In this document: positions 1 to 8,622 of the stretch, one piece after another
Layout of the letters: every line of letters begins with the position of its first letter
Numbering within the stretch: the first letter of the stretch is position 1
NCBI GenBank assembly: GCA_021824635.1
Contig: JAKAKD010000031.1
Location: 1-64,000 of the forward strand
Direction: 5' to 3'
DNA from: Bacteroidota bacterium
GTDB lineage: Bacteria; Bacteroidota; Ignavibacteria; Ignavibacteriales; Melioribacteraceae
DNA: 64,000 bases
The notes under the pieces: generated by a model
Seen by the model: the letters and a program-made list of their open reading frames with translations, nothing else
What the model was told of the DNA's origin: nothing
The model's database searches: none
Program-made: the position numbers and the translations under genes

Positions 1-42
1 AATATATGACCCACTTTCTCTGCGGTTGCTGTTTGCTTTCAT
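1..42 (-). CDS. N-terminal fragment of a gene running off the left edge
   Basis: An ATG on the minus strand at 42-40 opens a frame that stays open for 14 codons to the window edge (begins M-K-A-N-S-N-R-R-E). A purine-rich AAGGA lies about 7 nt upstream of the ATG, which is good ribosome-binding-site spacing and the main support. The fragment is too short to recognise a family. About 115 nt upstream lies TTTTTGAGACAGCC (156-169), which resembles some insertion-sequence ends, so a transposase is one possibility but is unproven. Confidence 0.35.
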   Translation of the reverse strand, partial: MKANSNRRESGSYI

Positions 43-181
43 TGAATAGTCCTTTTTTGTATGATGACTAAAAATTACTATTCTTTTAACAAACGGCAAC
101 CTTTTCTTAAGTTGACGCCTATGTGCCGCAGGCAAGTTTATTTTTTGACAAACTATTTTTGAGACAGCCTTAATATAAATT

Positions 182-736
182 CTATGATGCCGCGGCAACG
201 ACCGCGCCGGCAGACGAATCCATCTGCAAAACAATAATCAAATACCAGCCGAGCAGAATAATAATTGAAAGCTCGGGTAAATTGTTTTTGTCTTTGGCAA
301 TTTCAACGCGCGCTTGAGTTTTGAACCAATCTTTTAACTTCGGCTCATCCACTCCGGATCGGAAAGTAACAACGGTTTCTCCTTCCGCATTTTTGAATTC
401 AAATTTGGTTTCCCAAAAATTTGCCGCGTGCCATTGAAATTTTTTTCCGTTTGAAAATTCAATGACTCCGGTGGCTGCCATAAGATTCGGTTTGAAAGTC
501 GCAATATCATTTTCTTCACCGCTCTTTCTGACTGTTATTCTTGTGGTAAAAAATCCGACCCGCTTGAAAGTCCATTTTCCTTCGGAGGTTTCCGCCTCGG
601 CAAGCGAGCCGACGGATTTCGGAAAGATCAATGTTCCGAAGAGATCATCCTTCAAACGCAGTTCAAATAGCTGTTGCGTGGTTTTGGGCTGCGTCCAGCT
701 TAAATGTTCCTGACCGATTTCTTTGAACGATTTCAT
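182..736 (-). CDS. hypothetical protein, Tubby/LURP-one-like beta fold with C-terminal membrane segment
   Basis: 184 residues, no signal peptide. Residues about 20-135 are a run of alternating short beta-strand-like segments rich in W, F and G (GKWTFKRVGFF, GKKFQWHAANFW), reminiscent of the Tubby C-terminal/LURP-one (scramblase-like) fold. A hydrophobic stretch at about 156-170 (LSIIILLGWYLIIVL) could anchor the protein, and the tail is Ala/Ser-rich. ATG at 736 with a purine-rich leader (GGGAGATAA) supports the start. It lies 37 nt downstream of the DinB-like gene stop on the same strand but has no obvious functional link to it. The fold suggestion is from sequence pattern only. Confidence 0.7.
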   Translation of the reverse strand: MKSFKEIGQEHLSWTQPKTTQQLFELRLKDDLFGTLIFPKSVGSLAEAETSEGKWTFKRVGFFTTRITVRKSGEENDIATFKPNLMAATGVIEFSNGKKFQWHAANFWETKFEFKNAEGETVVTFRSGVDEPKLKDWFKTQARVEIAKDKNNLPELSIIILLGWYLIIVLQMDSSAGAVVAAAS

Positions 737-773
737 TTATTATCTCCCAAATTTCAATTTCGTAATTGAAGCT

Positions 774-1271
774 TTACCGGTTTTCCTCAATCGAATTTTT
801 TTTGAATATAACATCTAAGTGATGTTTCATGTGACCGAGATAATCGCGCACAAGATATTCCAGACTAGACGGTTCTTCTCTGGGGACTTCCATCCACGCA
901 ATTACATCGTAATTATGAATTTGATGATTTCGGCTTAACACATAATTTGGAATCGCTTCTATTATCCGTATGATCTGCAAATTATTTTGTTTCCAGAGAT
1001 CAATAATAAAATTCCAATCTGCGTCTTTATAATTTTGCGCTTCAACCCATTTGTTTTGATCGTATCCGGCAAAGATCAAATCCTCTTGAAACTGTCCGTT
1101 GACAAAGCGGATTGTGTTGTTGATCGAAGAATCAACAAGATGACCGAGAATTTCTTTTGACGACCATACGTTCGGTGAAGATTTTAGAGCGCTTTTTTCT
1201 TCACCGATGCTTCTCAGTTTAATTTCGGAAGATTCAATCACGTGTTTAAATTCATCTATGAATTTTTTCAT
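774..1271 (-). CDS. DinB family protein
   Basis: About 165 residues, matching the DinB/DUF664 four-helix bundle size. A histidine in an early helix (KEILGHLVDS) and the late HMKHHLD cluster are the usual divalent-metal ligands. Family members are metal-binding proteins or thiol-dependent transferases; the substrate here is unknown. An in-frame TTG at 1301 would add 10 residues and overlap the upstream rluA-like stop (TTGA). I prefer ATG 1271, which has ACGGGA about 7 nt upstream. Either way the gene is probably co-transcribed with the pseudouridine synthase and cutC. Confidence 0.8.
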   Translation of the reverse strand: MKKFIDEFKHVIESSEIKLRSIGEEKSALKSSPNVWSSKEILGHLVDSSINNTIRFVNGQFQEDLIFAGYDQNKWVEAQNYKDADWNFIIDLWKQNNLQIIRIIEAIPNYVLSRNHQIHNYDVIAWMEVPREEPSSLEYLVRDYLGHMKHHLDVIFKKNSIEENR

Positions 1272-1297
1272 ATCAATCCCGTAAAGATATTTTGCAG

Positions 1298-1975
1298 TCA
1301 ACCGTTCTTGGTTAATTCCTTTAATTGATTCCGGAAAGAATCCGGCAGCGGCGCTTCAACGGAAATTAATTTTTCTCCGGGAAGCAGAAATTCAAGCCGT
1401 TTTGCGTGAAGCATTATGCGGGAAAATTTTTCTTGAATTGTTTTATCGCCATATCTTACATCGCCGACAATCGGATAACCGATGCTGTAAAGATGCACGC
1501 GCAGTTGATGCCGGCGCCCCGTTGAGGGATTCAATTCAAGCAGAGTATAATCACGGAACCGTTCGGCAACGCGGAATTTTGTCTCACTCGGTTTTCCTTT
1601 TCTGTCGTCAATTCCCATTCGTCCCGAGCCGAACTCTCTGATCGGTTTTTTTATTACACCTTCGTTTTCTTTAATGGAGCCGAGTACAAGAGCCGTGTAA
1701 TATTTTTTCACTTTTCTTTCGGCGAATTGATCATTTAGAAATTTATGCGTGTGCGGATTTTTTGCGAACAGAATTATGCCGCTTACTTCCTTATCCAGTC
1801 TGTGTACTATAAAAAGTTTTTGCGCAAATTGTTTTTCAAGAAGCGAATGAAGAGAGTCAATTGTTGCATCGTTCTCCGCTATTGATGCAATGCCTTCTGA
1901 TTTGTTCACCGCAATTAGATTTTCATCTTCGTATAAAATTTGTTGCGGAGGAATTACAACGTGTTGATCTGTCAT
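1298..1975 (-). CDS. RluA-family pseudouridine synthase
   Basis: 225 residues. It carries the RluA-family catalytic motif HRLDKEVSG, with the catalytic Asp, near residue 60, followed by GIILFAKN. Later come the conserved RxHQLRVH segment and GDVRYG. The length fits the compact RluA subfamily without an S4 domain; members isomerise uridine in 23S rRNA or tRNA. The exact target (RluA, RluC or TruC type) cannot be assigned from sequence alone. Its ATG overlaps the last base of the cutC stop codon, so translation is probably coupled. Confidence 0.88.
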   Translation of the reverse strand: MTDQHVVIPPQQILYEDENLIAVNKSEGIASIAENDATIDSLHSLLEKQFAQKLFIVHRLDKEVSGIILFAKNPHTHKFLNDQFAERKVKKYYTALVLGSIKENEGVIKKPIREFGSGRMGIDDRKGKPSETKFRVAERFRDYTLLELNPSTGRRHQLRVHLYSIGYPIVGDVRYGDKTIQEKFSRIMLHAKRLEFLLPGEKLISVEAPLPDSFRNQLKELTKNG

Positions 1976-2721
1976 TATATAGCTTCCTTTATTGCGCGGA
2001 TTCTTGCCGCGGAGGTAATCATCAATTCATACTCCGGCATATTTTGGGAATCGCTCATTGTTGTTTTTGGATTCCGGAATTTCATCCGGCTCTCTTTTTT
2101 CTCTCTTGCCGAGCCGTGAATCTCTTTAACACCGCATCGAGCAATAATTTGTGAAACGTTATTTTCATTTACTCCGCCGCCGGGCATAATTATAATTTTG
2201 CCCCCGGCTTTCTCTACTAATTTTTTCAACGTTTCAACTCCTTCTACAACATTTGATTCTTGTCCGGACGTTAACACTCTCTCTATTCCGAGTTCCGTCA
2301 AGTCATCAAGAGCTTCAAACGGATTGCGCGTCATATCGAATGCGCGGTGAAAAGTGATTTGCATCGGTCGCGCTGCTTGAATCAATGTTTTAATTCTTTC
2401 TTTGTCAACGGTTCCGTCTTCACGCAAAATTCCGAGAACAATTCCGGCAACGTTAAATTGTTTTATAAATTCTATATCACGCTTCATCTCTTCGAATTCC
2501 AGATCGGAATAACAAAAATCGCCGCCCCGCGGTCTAACCATTACCATTATCGGAATATTAACGTGTTTGCAAACCAAGTCAATTGTGCCGGCGGAAGGCG
2601 TTGTGCCTCCTTCAATAAGATCGGCACATAATTCAATTCTATCCGCGCCGCCGTCTTGAGCCGCCAATGCCGATTCGATTGAATCAACACACGCTTCAAA
2701 TATTATTTTTGTTGCAGACAT
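1975..2721 (-). CDS. cutC: CutC family protein (copper homeostasis annotation)
   Basis: 248 residues covering the whole CutC TIM barrel: IFEACVDSIESALAAQDGGADRIELCADLIEGGTTPS-type N-terminus (residues about 6-43), MVMVRPRGGDFCYSD near 58-72, then HRAFD, and GGGVNENN in the C-terminal half. CutC proteins are cytoplasmic; the link to copper tolerance came from E. coli genetics and has been questioned, and an enzymatic role is uncertain. The gene heads a tight minus-strand operon with the RluA-like and DinB-like genes. Confidence 0.9.
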   Translation of the reverse strand: MSATKIIFEACVDSIESALAAQDGGADRIELCADLIEGGTTPSAGTIDLVCKHVNIPIMVMVRPRGGDFCYSDLEFEEMKRDIEFIKQFNVAGIVLGILREDGTVDKERIKTLIQAARPMQITFHRAFDMTRNPFEALDDLTELGIERVLTSGQESNVVEGVETLKKLVEKAGGKIIIMPGGGVNENNVSQIIARCGVKEIHGSAREKKESRMKFRNPKTTMSDSQNMPEYELMITSAARIRAIKEAI

Positions 2722-2735
2722 TTTTTCTTTAATAA

Positions 2736-3359
2736 TTATTTTAAATTGTTTTCGAGAGAATAAACCGTTTTTGAATCCAGCGTTGTCTTAACAAATCCAA
2801 TTCGTCTTAGATATTGTTCATGCTTACTATTGCCCGGTTCGCTGTAGATTTTTTTCACTTTTCGTCTTTCAAAGATTTTTGGGAAGACATATTTCCCCAC
2901 TTTAAGATCCCGGTAGCCGGGCATAGCGTAATCAAGATTAATAAAGAGATGATCTTCGTCATGATATTCCGCGCAAACAAGTCCGGCGGGAACAGTGTCT
3001 CTCAACACAAACAATACAATCCAATGTTCGCTCGGTTGAAAAGAGAAAGTCGGTATAAATTTTTTTATCTCCTCGGCATGAAATTCTAAAAAATATTTGA
3101 GGTATTCGGAATCATGCTGAACCTCAAGCACGCGGAAATATTCTTTTGTAGAAAAGATTTCTATGATGTAGTAAACATCCACGAGCGCTATAAATCCGTT
3201 AAGAAAACCGACCGGCAGCGCGCCGATTATAAATCCGTATGTTGAAAAAACAACCGCGCCGATCAAATTTATTATTCTGAGTTTTACTATCGAGCTCATC
3301 ATTAAAGAAACCGCGACCAGCACCGAGCCCGCGTAACCAAAGATTTCAATTGCGTTCAT
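2736..3359 (-). CDS. YgjV-like membrane domain fused to GNAT-like domain
   Basis: 207 residues. Residues 1-75 form about three membrane helices typical of the YgjV-like inner-membrane family (GYAGSVLVAVSLMM, IINLIGAVVFSTYGFIIGAL, FIALVDVYYIIEI). Residues about 80-205 look like an acyltransferase-like GNAT fold: a conserved YRDLKVGKYVF segment followed by SEPGNSKHEQYLRRIGF, resembling the helix and strand around the CoA site. The start at 3359 places the first helix at residue 5. Transcription is in line with cutC, 14 nt upstream of it. The GNAT call is weaker than the membrane-domain call; no substrate can be suggested. Confidence 0.75.
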   Translation of the reverse strand: MNAIEIFGYAGSVLVAVSLMMSSIVKLRIINLIGAVVFSTYGFIIGALPVGFLNGFIALVDVYYIIEIFSTKEYFRVLEVQHDSEYLKYFLEFHAEEIKKFIPTFSFQPSEHWIVLFVLRDTVPAGLVCAEYHDEDHLFINLDYAMPGYRDLKVGKYVFPKIFERRKVKKIYSEPGNSKHEQYLRRIGFVKTTLDSKTVYSLENNLK

Positions 3360-3409
3360 CTGTTAACTTCTTTCTCCATTGTTTCTGAATGTCGTTTATA
3401 AATAAACAT

Positions 3410-4321
3410 TTAATTTTTACTTCCGGATTGCTCTCCGCCGAGAACAGATTTTAATCCATGCGTTATAATGTAAGGAATCATTGTGTAATGAGTCTCGTTC
3501 ACTCCAATTTCGGTTTTTAAATTCAGTCCGGTATAATTCCTCTCTTTCATTTTTGAGATGAACCGTTTCCATGGAGAAACAATTGTCCCGTCTTCGTTTG
3601 AACCAACGGCAGTATAAACATCCGCATTTAATGATTTATGATTTTCAAAAAACTTTTCTTCCTGTTTCAAAACAAATTCATCATCCCATAATAGCGCCGG
3701 GCTAACGGCAACATATCTATTAAACAAATTCGGCTCCCGGAATAACGAATAAAGGACAAAAAGACCGCCCAAAGAATGTCCGGCTAAAGTTCTATCCTCC
3801 GGTTTAAATCTGTATTTCGATTCAACGAGCGGTATTAATTCTGTTTTGATGAATTCTAAAAATTTTTCTCCGCCTCCGGAAGTCGGGATTAATGAACGGA
3901 GTGCTTCCGGTAAATTTTCTTCGGGAATTTGCGTCGGCGTATAATCGCGGGAACGGTTGTAAACAAATTCCTTTGATCCTCCTTCGGATGAAATTCCTAC
4001 TAAAATTATTTCCGGCATTTCTTTGTCCGATGCAAGCAAACGCGCCATCTCGGTTACAATTCCGAATGAGGAATAAGCATCAAGCAGATAAACAACTGGA
4101 TATGTATGATCTGAAGCAAAATAGCTTCCGGGCAGTGCGATATTGATCGGATAAGTAGCGCCGTTTATTGCCGATTTTAATTTTATTATTTCCGTCCGGT
4201 GAAGTGTAACCGGAGTATTTGCTTCTGCTTTCGTTTGATTCTGCGCCGGCGTTTGCGAAGAAGAACAGATGACAGAATAAAAAATAAAAATTAGAAAAAA
4301 TGTTATTGGCTTCGTCTTCAT
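3410..4321 (-). CDS. secreted esterase, alpha/beta hydrolase (esterase D/Fes-like, PF00756 type)
   Basis: 303 residues with an N-terminal signal peptide (residues 1-20; Cys19 gives only a poor lipobox). PVVYLLDAYSSFG (75-87) and the nucleophile elbow GHSLGG (Ser183) are characteristic of the esterase D/enterochelin-esterase family. The acid is likely in the GSNEDG region and the histidine in NETHYTMIP near the end. Family members cleave acyl or siderophore esters and act in the periplasm or outside; no siderophore genes are nearby, so the substrate is open. It is likely a single-gene unit, with the SDR gene starting to its right. Confidence 0.85.
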   Translation of the reverse strand: MKTKPITFFLIFIFYSVICSSSQTPAQNQTKAEANTPVTLHRTEIIKLKSAINGATYPINIALPGSYFASDHTYPVVYLLDAYSSFGIVTEMARLLASDKEMPEIILVGISSEGGSKEFVYNRSRDYTPTQIPEENLPEALRSLIPTSGGGEKFLEFIKTELIPLVESKYRFKPEDRTLAGHSLGGLFVLYSLFREPNLFNRYVAVSPALLWDDEFVLKQEEKFFENHKSLNADVYTAVGSNEDGTIVSPWKRFISKMKERNYTGLNLKTEIGVNETHYTMIPYIITHGLKSVLGGEQSGSKN

Positions 4322-4360
4322 ATTAACCTTTCGGTTTCTTTGTTAAATTGATAAAATTTT

Positions 4361-5344
4361 TCACCCGTGAATCAACTGATATTCTTCAATCATTTTATCC
4401 ATCAAGCGATCCAGATCATTATTTACAATCTGATTTTCCTTATGCGAATACCACTCAACTATTTCCGTCACACCTTTGGAATATGGAATTTCCGCTTTGA
4501 AATCCGGAACAATCTTTTTGATCTTGGAGTTATCAAAAACCGTATCGTAACCTTTATCGCCGAATAAATTATATCCCCACTCTTGATCATGCTTTGAAAT
4601 AAATTCGGAAGGCAGGTGAGCTGCTTTAAATTCCAATCCGGCAGCATTCGCAATTGTTTCTGCAATTTGATTCCACGTTAGAATTTCATCGGACGTTATA
4701 TGATATGCTTCTCCAATTGTTTTCTGATTGCCGAGAAGTCCAATAAACCCTTTTGCAAAATCTCTTGCGTTTGTAAGCGTCCACAAAGTTTTTCCGTCTT
4801 CATGAATTATAATCTGTTTACCGCGCTTCATACGGTTCAATGTTGTGTAACCGCCGTATAAAGCAATTTTAGTCTTGTCGTATGTGTGTGACGGTCTGCA
4901 AATGGTAACGGGAAAATCATTCTCGCGGTAAACATTCATCAGATAATTTTCACAATCAATTTTTCCTCTTGAATAGCTCCAGAACGGATTATGAAGCGGC
5001 ACATCTTCCGTTACGGGAAGTTTCAACGGCGGCTTATTATATGCCGACGCCGAACTGATAAAAATAAATTGATCTGTTTTATCTCTGAATAAATCGAAAT
5101 CATTTTTTACATCTTCTTCCCCATAAGCAATCCAATCAACAACTACATCAAATTTTTCTTTAGCTAAAATAGTTTTAACTGATTCGGGATTTCTAATATC
5201 CGCTTTAATAATTTTTGCTTGCGCCGGAGGTTTTCTGAACGATTCGCCTCTATTAAGCAGATGTAAATCGAAATTTTTTTCGATGCACAAATCCGAACAT
5301 GCCGAACTGATAACGCCCGTGCCGCCTATGAATAATATTTTCAT
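4361..5344 (-). CDS. NAD-dependent epimerase/dehydratase, atypical extended SDR
   Basis: 327 residues. The N-terminal Rossmann motif is GGTGVISS (7-14), close to the GGTxFxG variant of atypical extended SDRs of the CSP41/RNA-binding group. VVDWIAYGEEDV and FISSASAYNKP follow. The YSRGKIDCE segment supplies a Tyr-x3-Lys catalytic pair. It probably acts on a nucleotide sugar or a related substrate, but the specificity pocket is not readable. It is transcribed divergently from alr across a 117 nt gap that must hold both promoters. Confidence 0.85.
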   Translation of the reverse strand: MKILFIGGTGVISSACSDLCIEKNFDLHLLNRGESFRKPPAQAKIIKADIRNPESVKTILAKEKFDVVVDWIAYGEEDVKNDFDLFRDKTDQFIFISSASAYNKPPLKLPVTEDVPLHNPFWSYSRGKIDCENYLMNVYRENDFPVTICRPSHTYDKTKIALYGGYTTLNRMKRGKQIIIHEDGKTLWTLTNARDFAKGFIGLLGNQKTIGEAYHITSDEILTWNQIAETIANAAGLEFKAAHLPSEFISKHDQEWGYNLFGDKGYDTVFDNSKIKKIVPDFKAEIPYSKGVTEIVEWYSHKENQIVNNDLDRLMDKMIEEYQLIHG

Positions 5345-5461
5345 TTCTTTGAATTAATTTTAACTATTGGTTGTAAGATAACAGACAAATTATTAATGTG
5401 CAGAAAAAGAATTTAGTCTGTGGCAAAAATCTTATTTTTCGGTAACTAAAACAGCATACTT

Positions 5462-6613
5462 ATGAACAGTTCGATTAATCATCCGACAATTAGCACAGAA
5501 GAGATAATTCGCCCCACCCGGCTGGAGATTGATTTAAATATTCTTGCGGAGAATTACAGGCAAATTAAAAAACATGTTGCAAATACCAAAATGATGCCGA
5601 TTCTCAAAGCAAACGGATACGGACACGGGCTTGTGCGCGTTGCTCAATTGATGCAGAAACTCGGAGCCGATTATATCGGTGTTGCCGTTCTTGAAGAAGG
5701 AATTCTTTTGCGCGAGCAGGGAGTTAATATTCCCATTCTTGTTCTTGGCGGAATATGGGGAAATCAAATTCCGCATTTTTTAAAACATGATTTAACCATC
5801 ACTGCTTCATCAATAGAAAAATTAAATCAGATAGATGAGCTTGCCGGGCAGATGAAATTAAAAGCGAAAGTTCATCTAAAGATTGATACGGGGTTGGAGA
5901 GGATTGGGGTTCATTACTATTCTGCGGAAAAACTTCTAGAGGCAACATTGAAATGCCGCAATCTTGAAGTAGAAGGAATTTTTTCTCATTTCGCAAATTC
6001 AGATAATCTTGAACTGAACTTTACCCGTCTTCAGCTCGAACGGTTTATGGAAGTTTTACAATTCTATGAAAAACATTCTCTTCAATTTCCGATAAGACAC
6101 ATTTCAAAATCCGGTTCAATACTTCAGATGCCGGAAGCGAATCTTGATATGGTGCGCCCCGGACTTTTACTTTACGGCGTTTATCCTTCACAAGAAATTC
6201 CTCACACTGTAAAAGTTAAACCGGCTTCAACATGGAAATCTCTTGTTGTCTATTTCAAAGTTATAAAGGCAAATCATCCGGTTGGATACGGTTTGACCTG
6301 GCAATCCGATCATGATGTTCGGTCAATCACTGTTCCGGTCGGTTACGGCGACGGTTATTTTAGAAGTATGTCTCACAAAGCGGAAGTGCTTCTTAACGGA
6401 AAACGTTATCCCGTTATAGGAAGAATTTCGATGGATCAGATTGTTGTTAATATTGAAAAAGATTCCGCTTACAACGGAGACGAGGTTATTTTGTTCGGCA
6501 GCGACGGTGAAAACATAATTACGGTTGAAGAACTTGCAGATTGGGCGGGAACAATTCCGTATGAAATTTTAACAAACATCAATACACGTGTACCGAGGGT
6601 TTATATTGAATAA
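5462..6613 (+). CDS. alr: alanine racemase
   Basis: 383 residues, full length for the family. The PLP-binding lysine is Lys49 in PILKANGYGHG. The second catalytic base is Tyr276 in NHPVGYGLTW. RISMDQIVVNI and the arginine-containing RVPRVY C-terminus are also family marks. It makes D-alanine for peptidoglycan in the cytoplasm. Start at ATG 5462; a short N-terminal extension (about 18 residues) precedes the usual family start. It converges on the 604-residue NMO-like gene with only 5 nt between stops. Confidence 0.95.
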   Translation: MNSSINHPTISTEEIIRPTRLEIDLNILAENYRQIKKHVANTKMMPILKANGYGHGLVRVAQLMQKLGADYIGVAVLEEGILLREQGVNIPILVLGGIWGNQIPHFLKHDLTITASSIEKLNQIDELAGQMKLKAKVHLKIDTGLERIGVHYYSAEKLLEATLKCRNLEVEGIFSHFANSDNLELNFTRLQLERFMEVLQFYEKHSLQFPIRHISKSGSILQMPEANLDMVRPGLLLYGVYPSQEIPHTVKVKPASTWKSLVVYFKVIKANHPVGYGLTWQSDHDVRSITVPVGYGDGYFRSMSHKAEVLLNGKRYPVIGRISMDQIVVNIEKDSAYNGDEVILFGSDGENIITVEELADWAGTIPYEILTNINTRVPRVYIE

Positions 6614-6618
6614 TTATT

Positions 6619-8433
6619 TCAATCAATTTCTACTGCGACAGAAAAAATAGAAAGCAACCGTTGTTCCAATGCCGCAATTCCTTCTTTAATTTTTTCTCTT
6701 GTCGTTTCAGATTCTTCCAAAATTTCCGGAATCAATTTTTTATAGTAGTTGATTCCTTCAAAAAGATTTGCGGCGAATAGATTAAAAAACTCTTCTTCTT
6801 TTGCAGAAAGGTTGTTTTCTGTTTCTTCCATTTTCTTTTGCAGGTAATCAATGTAAAGCTCAAGCTCCTTCACAAAAAGATTGGGGCGGTTTGGATTGGT
6901 GATTAAATCAATCCTTCCGTAAATGTGGTCAACCATTTCTTTCAAATTCACAATCTTGGAAAAGTACGCAAGATTCGGTCCCGGACAAACGGACACCGCA
7001 CGGCTTTGCTTTGGAGACTCAATATTGTTTACTATTAAGCCGGTAACGGTGAGCCCTTCGCACAGACAAGCTTTGTTAACAACTTTATCATATTCTCTTT
7101 GATATACTTCCGGCTCCAATTCTTTGCTTTTCAGATCAGAAATTTTTTTATTGATGAATGTGATGGAAGCGGTACACAATGGTTTATCGGAATATTCTTT
7201 ATTTGAAACCAAAAATTTCTTGGGACACGGACTGCCCGGTTTTCCGTTTTCAACTCTTTCCAGCTTCTCTAAATCTTTGCTGTTACCACGCATACTATTG
7301 AACGGAACACCGAGTGGCGAGATGTCGCTTAGATATAAATCATCTTCCTTAGCGTCGGAAAGTTTTTGCAAAGTGTAATCATCAACGTTCATCACTTCGG
7401 GAACTAGAAGGAACGGGCTTCCCCATCCAACCGATTTAACTCCATAGTATCGAAGCAAAAATTCCTGCTCGGTTGATTTTCCAACGCCGCCTTGAACAGT
7501 TACATCGTAACTTAGTTTTTCTTCATTGATGGAAATTCCTTTTTTGATCAACGCCGGAAGATAAATTTCCTTTAACGCATTCATCAATTCATCTTTTCTG
7601 TTTTTGAATTCTTCCAGAATCGGTCCCATCAACAAACCGTCGGTTGCAAACGCATGCCCGCCGCAATTTAATCCGGATTCAATTCTGAATTCGGAAATCC
7701 ATAAACCTTTCTTTGCTAAAAATTTTCCTTGAATAAGAGCCGAGCGGTAATCGCTGACTTTAATTACAATTTTCTTTTTGAAGCGGCAGTTTAGATCGGG
7801 ATAAAAATCCTTAAATGTTTCTATGTAGCTGTATAATTTCGGATTCATTCCCGCCGAGAAGATCACCGAACTTTCCAGATCGCTCATAGCGAATCCGCGC
7901 AGTGAAGCATGCGCATCATTATATTCGGAAGGAAGCGCTTCGTTGTTCGAATCATAATTCGCTTTATCCAGCTTAGTCATGATATTTATATCAATCGAGC
8001 CATGATAAATATTTTGGCGCAATTCGGTTTGCAAATTAAGCCGGGTAACTTCATCGGCTGTCTCCATCATATCGTTGTATTTGATCTTCAGCTCGGACGA
8101 GTCCGGCAGCATCTCAAAATATTTGGTTATTTCACTTCCGGTTTCAAACGGCGAGTTTTTTAATTCTTCAAATTGTTCTTTAACCAGCATATTAACCATA
8201 TTTAAATATGCGGTTACTCTTTTCGCGCGCGCGTCTTCAATATTGTCTCCGATTGCCGCGTATGGTCTGTTCAATTTTTCTAAATAATGTTTGCGTAACT
8301 TTTCCATTAATGTGTCGTCTACCGCCGACATGACGGAAGAGATTCCATATTTTGCCACTTTAAGAGGCGCATCAACAGAAAACGCAACACCGAGAACCGG
8401 AATGTGAAATTTATGTCCGTGAGTCTTTATCAT
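6619..8433 (-). CDS. NMO/FabK-like flavin TIM-barrel protein with Cys-containing C-terminal domain
   Basis: 604 residues, no signal peptide. Residues 10-45 (IPVLGVAFSV, YGISSVMSAVDD) match the opening of FMN-dependent nitronate monooxygenase/FabK-type barrels. CGGHAFATDG (257-266) resembles the GGH motif whose His is catalytic in that family. QGGVGKSTEQ (314-323) followed by KSVGWGSPFLLVPEV (333-347) resembles the phosphate-binding GG and vGtxFxxtxE segments. A large insert (about 50-220) and a C-terminal region with Cys403, 420, 456, 458 and 483 are not part of ordinary NMOs. The last 80 residues are helical. Family membership is inferred; the substrate is unknown. Confidence 0.65.
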   Translation of the reverse strand: MIKTHGHKFHIPVLGVAFSVDAPLKVAKYGISSVMSAVDDTLMEKLRKHYLEKLNRPYAAIGDNIEDARAKRVTAYLNMVNMLVKEQFEELKNSPFETGSEITKYFEMLPDSSELKIKYNDMMETADEVTRLNLQTELRQNIYHGSIDINIMTKLDKANYDSNNEALPSEYNDAHASLRGFAMSDLESSVIFSAGMNPKLYSYIETFKDFYPDLNCRFKKKIVIKVSDYRSALIQGKFLAKKGLWISEFRIESGLNCGGHAFATDGLLMGPILEEFKNRKDELMNALKEIYLPALIKKGISINEEKLSYDVTVQGGVGKSTEQEFLLRYYGVKSVGWGSPFLLVPEVMNVDDYTLQKLSDAKEDDLYLSDISPLGVPFNSMRGNSKDLEKLERVENGKPGSPCPKKFLVSNKEYSDKPLCTASITFINKKISDLKSKELEPEVYQREYDKVVNKACLCEGLTVTGLIVNNIESPKQSRAVSVCPGPNLAYFSKIVNLKEMVDHIYGRIDLITNPNRPNLFVKELELYIDYLQKKMEETENNLSAKEEEFFNLFAANLFEGINYYKKLIPEILEESETTREKIKEGIAALEQRLLSIFSVAVEID

Positions 8434-8622
8434 TTTATTTCCAACAACAAAGTTTGATATTGTTTTTTATTACGAAGGAATCGCCGTGGGGTTACCACAA
8501 ATTAACGCTCGGGTTACTTCCATTCGCGCTGAAAAAATAGCAATTAAATGAGCGCTAAGTATGCTTGAGATGTGTGTTAGTGCTGGTTTTACAAAACTTT
8601 TACATTATTAAACCGGTTTTTG

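Noticed and set aside
7124-8287. Plus-strand open frames inside the 604-residue gene
   Set aside because: They are shadows of the minus-strand gene, whose motifs run continuously through the whole region.
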